Source: JALZKA01 sp963753385
GTDB taxonomy: Bacteria; Actinomycetota; Thermoleophilia; Solirubrobacterales; 70-9
NCBI GenBank assembly: GCA_963753385.1
Contig: CAVWCC010000005.1
Span: forward strand, 620,001-684,000
Direction of reading: 5' to 3'
Length of the DNA stretch: 64,000 bases
In this document: piece by piece, positions 60,686 through 64,000 of the stretch
Layout of the letters: each line of letters begins with the position of its first letter
Position numbering within the stretch: position 1 is the stretch's first letter
The notes under the pieces: model-generated
Seen by the model: the letters and a program-made list of their open reading frames with translations, nothing else
Told to the model about the DNA's origin: nothing
The model's database searches: none
Program-made: the position numbers and the translations under genes

Positions 60686-62209
60686 TCAACCGCCACCGTG
60701 AAGCGCGGGCTGGGCGCTGGCGAGCGGCTGCGGGCGCGGCTTGTGGTCGCGCTGCCTGCGGGCTGCCTCGACCGCCACGGCGATGCCTGCGGCAGCCACC
60801 GCCAGCGTCGCGTTGCGTCCCTGGGCGCCGTTGCCCACGGCCTCGAGGCCCGCCGCCAGGGCCGCGGACCAGATCATCGCGCCGATCAGGGCCAGGGCCG
60901 GATGCGCCCGGAGCATGAAGCCGAGGACGACCGACGCCGCCGCGAGGACGGCGACTCCGAGCAGCGCCGCCGGCTCGAGCAGCGGCACGACGACGTCGTT
61001 CAGTGCGACGCTCGCCGAGGACTCCCACCCGTCGGGCGCCCGGTCGGCGATCCCGAGCCGCGAGCCCGCGCCGATCGTGATCGCGCCCGCGAGGTAGGCG
61101 CTGAACGCGATGCCGCCGAGGATCGCGCGGTCCCACGTGCGCCCCGCGAGGACCGCGATCAGCGCCGGCGCGCCCGCGAGCGCGCCGATCGCGCCGAGCG
61201 GGACGGCCGCGAACGGCAGCGCCGCGAGCAGCGGGTTCGAGACCAGGAACAGGGCTGGCAGCAGGAGCAGGGCGAGGACGAGCGCGGCGCCGGGCATCCC
61301 GACCGGGCCGGCGAGCGCCGCGAGAGCGACCGCCGATCCGGCGAGCGCCGCGATGCGTGGCATCGAGCGTGCCGGGATCGGCAGCTCGACCCCGTCGGGA
61401 GCGGGCACGGCGCATTCGTCGTCGAGCTCGAGCGCGGTGCGATCGAGCACTCGGTGGAGGCGGTCGAGCGACGGGCGGTTGCGCGGATCGGCCTCGAGGC
61501 AGGCGTCGATCTGGGTCACGAGCGGCTCGGGCAGGTCGGGCCGGAGCTCGGCGAGCGACGGCACCACCATGCCGATCTGGCGGGCGGTCTGGGCGGGTGT
61601 CCTGCGGGCGACGGGGTTCTCGCCCGCCCAGGATTCGTAGAGCGTCAGGCCGAGCGAGTAGACGTCCGCCTCGGGGCCGGCGTAGTCGCCCTCCGCCTGC
61701 TCGGGCGCCATGTAGGCCAGGGTGCCGACGACCTCGCCGGCGGCGGTCAGGGTGGGTGCACCGGCGACTGCGGCGATCCCGAAGTCCATGAGCTTTGCGC
61801 GGCGGCCGCCCGCGTCCCAGGGTCGGATCATCGCGTTCTGCGGCTTCACGTCGCGATGGACGACGCCGCGGCCGTGGGCGTGCATCAGCGCGTCGCAGAG
61901 GTCGGCGCCGATCCGGGCGACGTCGCGGTCCGAGATCGAACCGTCGCGCGCGACGCGGTCGAGCGTGCTGCCCTCGACCAGCTCGCTGACCAGGAGCGCG
62001 TGGCCGTCGCGCTCCCCGAGCTCGTACAGCGTGACGATCGCCGGGTGGTTCAGCCTGGCGGCCGCCTGCGCCTCGCGCAACACCCGCTCGGCCCCGGCGT
62101 GCTCGATCTCCTTGACCGCGACGGCGCGCTGAAGCCGCTCGTCGAAGGCGCGGTAGACGGTGCCCATCCCCCCGGAGCCGATCCGCTCCTCGATCCGAAA
62201 CCGCCCCAT
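60686..62209 (-). CDS. Ser/Thr protein kinase with multi-helix membrane domain
   Basis: A 507-residue kinase: IGSGGMGTVYRAFDERLQRA, VAVKEIE, VVHRDVKPQNAMI, LMDFGIAAVAG and MAPEQAEGDYAGPEADVYSL. After the kinase domain (to about 265) come roughly eight hydrophobic helices in place of the PASTA plan. The sensor may therefore be the membrane itself. The start is ATG at 62209 or GTG at 62227. It is the most upstream gene of the kinase-wall cluster. Confidence 0.85.
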   Translation of the reverse strand: MGRFRIEERIGSGGMGTVYRAFDERLQRAVAVKEIEHAGAERVLREAQAAARLNHPAIVTLYELGERDGHALLVSELVEGSTLDRVARDGSISDRDVARIGADLCDALMHAHGRGVVHRDVKPQNAMIRPWDAGGRRAKLMDFGIAAVAGAPTLTAAGEVVGTLAYMAPEQAEGDYAGPEADVYSLGLTLYESWAGENPVARRTPAQTARQIGMVVPSLAELRPDLPEPLVTQIDACLEADPRNRPSLDRLHRVLDRTALELDDECAVPAPDGVELPIPARSMPRIAALAGSAVALAALAGPVGMPGAALVLALLLLPALFLVSNPLLAALPFAAVPLGAIGALAGAPALIAVLAGRTWDRAILGGIAFSAYLAGAITIGAGSRLGIADRAPDGWESSASVALNDVVVPLLEPAALLGVAVLAAASVVLGFMLRAHPALALIGAMIWSAALAAGLEAVGNGAQGRNATLAVAAAGIAVAVEAARRQRDHKPRPQPLASAQPALHGGG

Positions 62210-62283
62210 CACCTTCTCGTCAGGCACTTCAAACCCGCGTTCGGCGTGGATAGCGGGTTTCCTGCCCCCGACCGCGGCTGCGG

Positions 62284-62289
62284 TAATAC
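62284..62289 (+). promoter_or_regulatory. -10 box TAATAC
   Basis: TAATAC is close to the consensus and lies 13 bases before the GTG of the next gene, divergent from the kinase gene. Confidence 0.45.
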
Positions 62290-62302
62290 TTGCGCCGCTC
62301 GC

Positions 62303-63388
62303 GTGGAATCCTCCGAAGCCGACGATCCCTTCGCACCGACCCGTCGCCGCCGCCCGGCGTCGAGTCGAACCCGCCGGGGAGCGCCAACGCCGCCGAGCGG
62401 CGACCTCATCAGGCGGCGCCTGCTCGCGCTCGTGATCGGTGCCGTCGTGCTGGTCCTGCTCCTGCTCGCGATCCGTGGCTGCCTCGACGCGCGCAAGGAA
62501 CGCTCGTTCGAGAACTACCTGCGCGACCTGTCCGGACTGGTCACGACATCGAACCAGCTCTCGAGCGAGTTCTTCGACCGACTCCAGGACCCGGGCGAGC
62601 TGACGCCGATCGAGTTCCAGGACCAGCTCGGCTCGAGCCGCGGGACCGGTGAGGACCTGCTGAGCCGAGCACAGGGCCTTGACGCCCCGGGTGACCTGTC
62701 GGAGGCCCAGGAGGACCTGCTGCTCGCGTTCGAGCTCCGCCGCGACGGGTTGAACAGCATCGCCGACCAGATGGCGACCGCGCTGGGCGAGGAGGGACGC
62801 GACGAAGCCCAGCTGCAGATCGCCGCCGACATGCGCCAGTTCCTGGCGAGCGACGTCCTCTACGCCAGGGCGAAGGCCGAGATCGAGCAAGTGCTCGCCG
62901 AGGAGCAGCTCCCCGGCGAGGTGGCGCAGAGCGTCTTCATGACCCGGCCCGACATCTGGCTCGACGAACTCCAGGTCGCCGCCGAGCTCGCGCAGGTCGC
63001 CGGGACGACCGGCACGGCGGGCGGGACCGACCGCGGGACGGAGCTCTCCTCCGTCGTCGTGAAGCCCGGCAACGTGCCGCTCACGCCCGACACGCTCAAC
63101 ACGCTCAGCCAGACGCCCGCGCAGGTCGAGATCTCGGTCCTGAACGGCGGCACCGCGAACGAGGTCGAAGTCCCGGTCCGGTTCGAGCTGATCGGCAGCA
63201 CCGAGACGATCGAGGGCAGGAGCACGATCCCGCTGATCCGCGCGGGCCAGAGCGAGTCGATCTCACTTTCGGTCGAGGGCGAGATCCCGACGGGCGACGA
63301 GCTCACGCTGACGGTCACGGTGTTCCCGGTCCCGGGCGAGTCGATCATCGACAACAACGAGGCCACCTACCAGCTGGTGGTCGGGTAG
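62303..63388 (+). CDS. Membrane-anchored protein with C-terminal CARDB-like domain
   Basis: A 361-residue protein: a cationic N-terminus, one membrane helix (LLALVIGAVVLVLLLLAIRG), a helical extracytoplasmic region (FENYLRDLSGLVTTSNQLSS, EFFDRLQDPGEL) and a C-terminal beta domain (VEISVLNGGTANEVEVPVRF, SESISLSVEGEIPTGDELTL) of CARDB-like type, probably an adhesion or assembly domain. The GTG at 62303 was chosen because the N-terminal frame further upstream lies over the kinase gene. It is divergent from the kinase gene. Confidence 0.7.
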   Translation: MESSEADDPFAPTRRRRPASSRTRRGAPTPPSGDLIRRRLLALVIGAVVLVLLLLAIRGCLDARKERSFENYLRDLSGLVTTSNQLSSEFFDRLQDPGELTPIEFQDQLGSSRGTGEDLLSRAQGLDAPGDLSEAQEDLLLAFELRRDGLNSIADQMATALGEEGRDEAQLQIAADMRQFLASDVLYARAKAEIEQVLAEEQLPGEVAQSVFMTRPDIWLDELQVAAELAQVAGTTGTAGGTDRGTELSSVVVKPGNVPLTPDTLNTLSQTPAQVEISVLNGGTANEVEVPVRFELIGSTETIEGRSTIPLIRAGQSESISLSVEGEIPTGDELTLTVTVFPVPGESIIDNNEATYQLVVG

Positions 63389-63407
63389 CGCCTCCGGCCG
63401 CCTCCGC

Positions 63408-63413
63408 TACCGT
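63408..63413 (+). promoter_or_regulatory. -10 box TACCGT of a leaderless promoter
   Basis: TACCGT lies nine bases before the pheA ATG. Confidence 0.35.
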
Positions 63414-63422
63414 CGAGCGCCG

Positions 63423-64000
63423 ATGCCGCCGCTCCGAGTCGCCTTCCTCGGGCCCGCCGGGACGTTCTCGGAGGACGCGCTGCGCGCTGCGACGGCCGGC
63501 ATCGAGATCGAGGCACAACCGGTCGCGAGCGTCCACGAGGCGATCCTCACCGTCGCCGACGGCCCTGCCGACCGCGCTCTCGTCCCGTTCGAGAACGCAA
63601 TCGACGGGTCGGTTCGGCCCACGCTCGACACGCTCGCGTTCGAGGCTCGCGGAGTCACGATCGCCGGCGAGCACGACCATCCGATCCGCCACGCGCTGAT
63701 CGCCCGGACCGAGCTCGAGCTGGATGCGATCGAGACGGTGGTGAGCCATCCGCAGCCGAGCGCGCAGTGCGCGCGGTTCCTGCGCGAGGAGCTGCCCGGC
63801 GCGGAGCTGCGGGCCGCCGACTCGACCGCCGACGCAGTCCGCGAGGTGAGCGAGAGCGAGCGGCCCTGGGCAGCGCTCGGTGCCGCGTCGGCGGCGGAGA
63901 TCTACGGCTGCATCGTCCTGCGCGACGGGGTCGAGGACGAGCACGACAACGAGACCCGCTTCGTCTGGATCGCCCCGGAGGGCGTCCGGGCAGCCGGCAA
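63423..64000 (+). CDS. pheA: Prephenate dehydratase (3' end outside the window)
   Basis: The first 192 residues: RVAFLGPAGTFSEDALR, ALVPFENAIDGSVRPTLDTL (substrate site with the usual N-S/A-x-x-G), VSHPQPSAQCARFL, and AALGAASAAEIYGC, the usual order of the prephenate dehydratase domain. It converts prephenate to phenylpyruvate in phenylalanine synthesis. The C-terminal ACT domain lies beyond the window. Confidence 0.95.
   Translation, partial: MPPLRVAFLGPAGTFSEDALRAATAGIEIEAQPVASVHEAILTVADGPADRALVPFENAIDGSVRPTLDTLAFEARGVTIAGEHDHPIRHALIARTELELDAIETVVSHPQPSAQCARFLREELPGAELRAADSTADAVREVSESERPWAALGAASAAEIYGCIVLRDGVEDEHDNETRFVWIAPEGVRAAG

Noticed and set aside
60617..62302. Long N-terminal extension of the CARDB-like protein
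   Set aside because: It lies antisense to a kinase gene with intact motifs and has the Arg/Ala-rich composition of a shadow frame.

Overview
The window is high-GC DNA from an actinobacterium, most likely a member of the Thermoleophilia (Solirubrobacterales or Gaiellales). The evidence for this is the fhaA-fhaB-pstP-ftsW/rodA-pbpA-pknB gene order, F420-type nitroreductases, a small charged protein at 6.2 kb, and mostly leaderless genes. The lineage is inferred from gene content, not from a marker gene. Many one-base frameshifts fall between 33 and 56 kb, including in essential genes, so part of the sequence probably carries consensus errors.

Layout. 0-7.3 kb is an accessory area with four 3'-end fragments of tRNA genes, a 191-bp direct repeat ending in a tRNA-Ala 3' half, three decayed genes, and small enzymes (SnoaL-like, SDR, DUF899, VOC, cupin, F420 nitroreductase). 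7.2-11 kb holds small metabolic and membrane proteins. 11.1-17.6 kb is a three-gene operon: a membrane NRPS related to Pls/poly-lysine synthetases but with the domains in permuted order, followed by sbnB- and sbnA-like genes that make L-2,3-diaminopropionate. Together they suggest synthesis of a diaminopropionate polymer or conjugate. 17.5-22.1 kb has an O-methyltransferase, a HhH-GPD protein, a GNAT, a sulfatase and a lipoprotein. 22.1-26.5 kb is a moxR-DUF58-transglutaminase operon on the minus strand, preceded by a probable structured RNA. 27-31.6 kb has a CDP-alcohol phosphatidyltransferase, metF, a hydrolase, a DUF3105 protein and an amidase. 31.6-46.8 kb is an exopolysaccharide locus (sugar transferase, four glycosyltransferases, flippase, O-antigen ligase-like protein, CapD-like epimerase, two LytR_C proteins). 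46.9-48.4 kb has dedA and uppP, which act in undecaprenyl carrier recycling. purM, a DJ-1 protein and a sensor kinase follow. 52-62 kb is the cell-wall and division kinase cluster, and the window ends inside pheA.

The most unusual signal is a short leader element found six times (26964, 32390, 37307, 46788, 47544, 59099). Each copy has a tiny ORF starting ATG/GTG-AGC-GAC, a first stem-loop over its early codons, and a second stem-loop with a GGTA loop whose 3' arm is the Shine-Dalgarno sequence of the next gene. In five copies the mini-ORF ends within 10 bases of, or overlaps, the next start codon, and in three it overlaps the stop of the preceding gene. The downstream genes mostly concern the cell envelope. 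I read it as a translational-coupling switch that hides the ribosome site; I do not recognise it as a described family.

A second window-wide trait is a TAnnnT -10 hexamer placed 6-12 bases before the start codon of at least 16 genes without a ribosome binding site, as expected for leaderless mRNAs.
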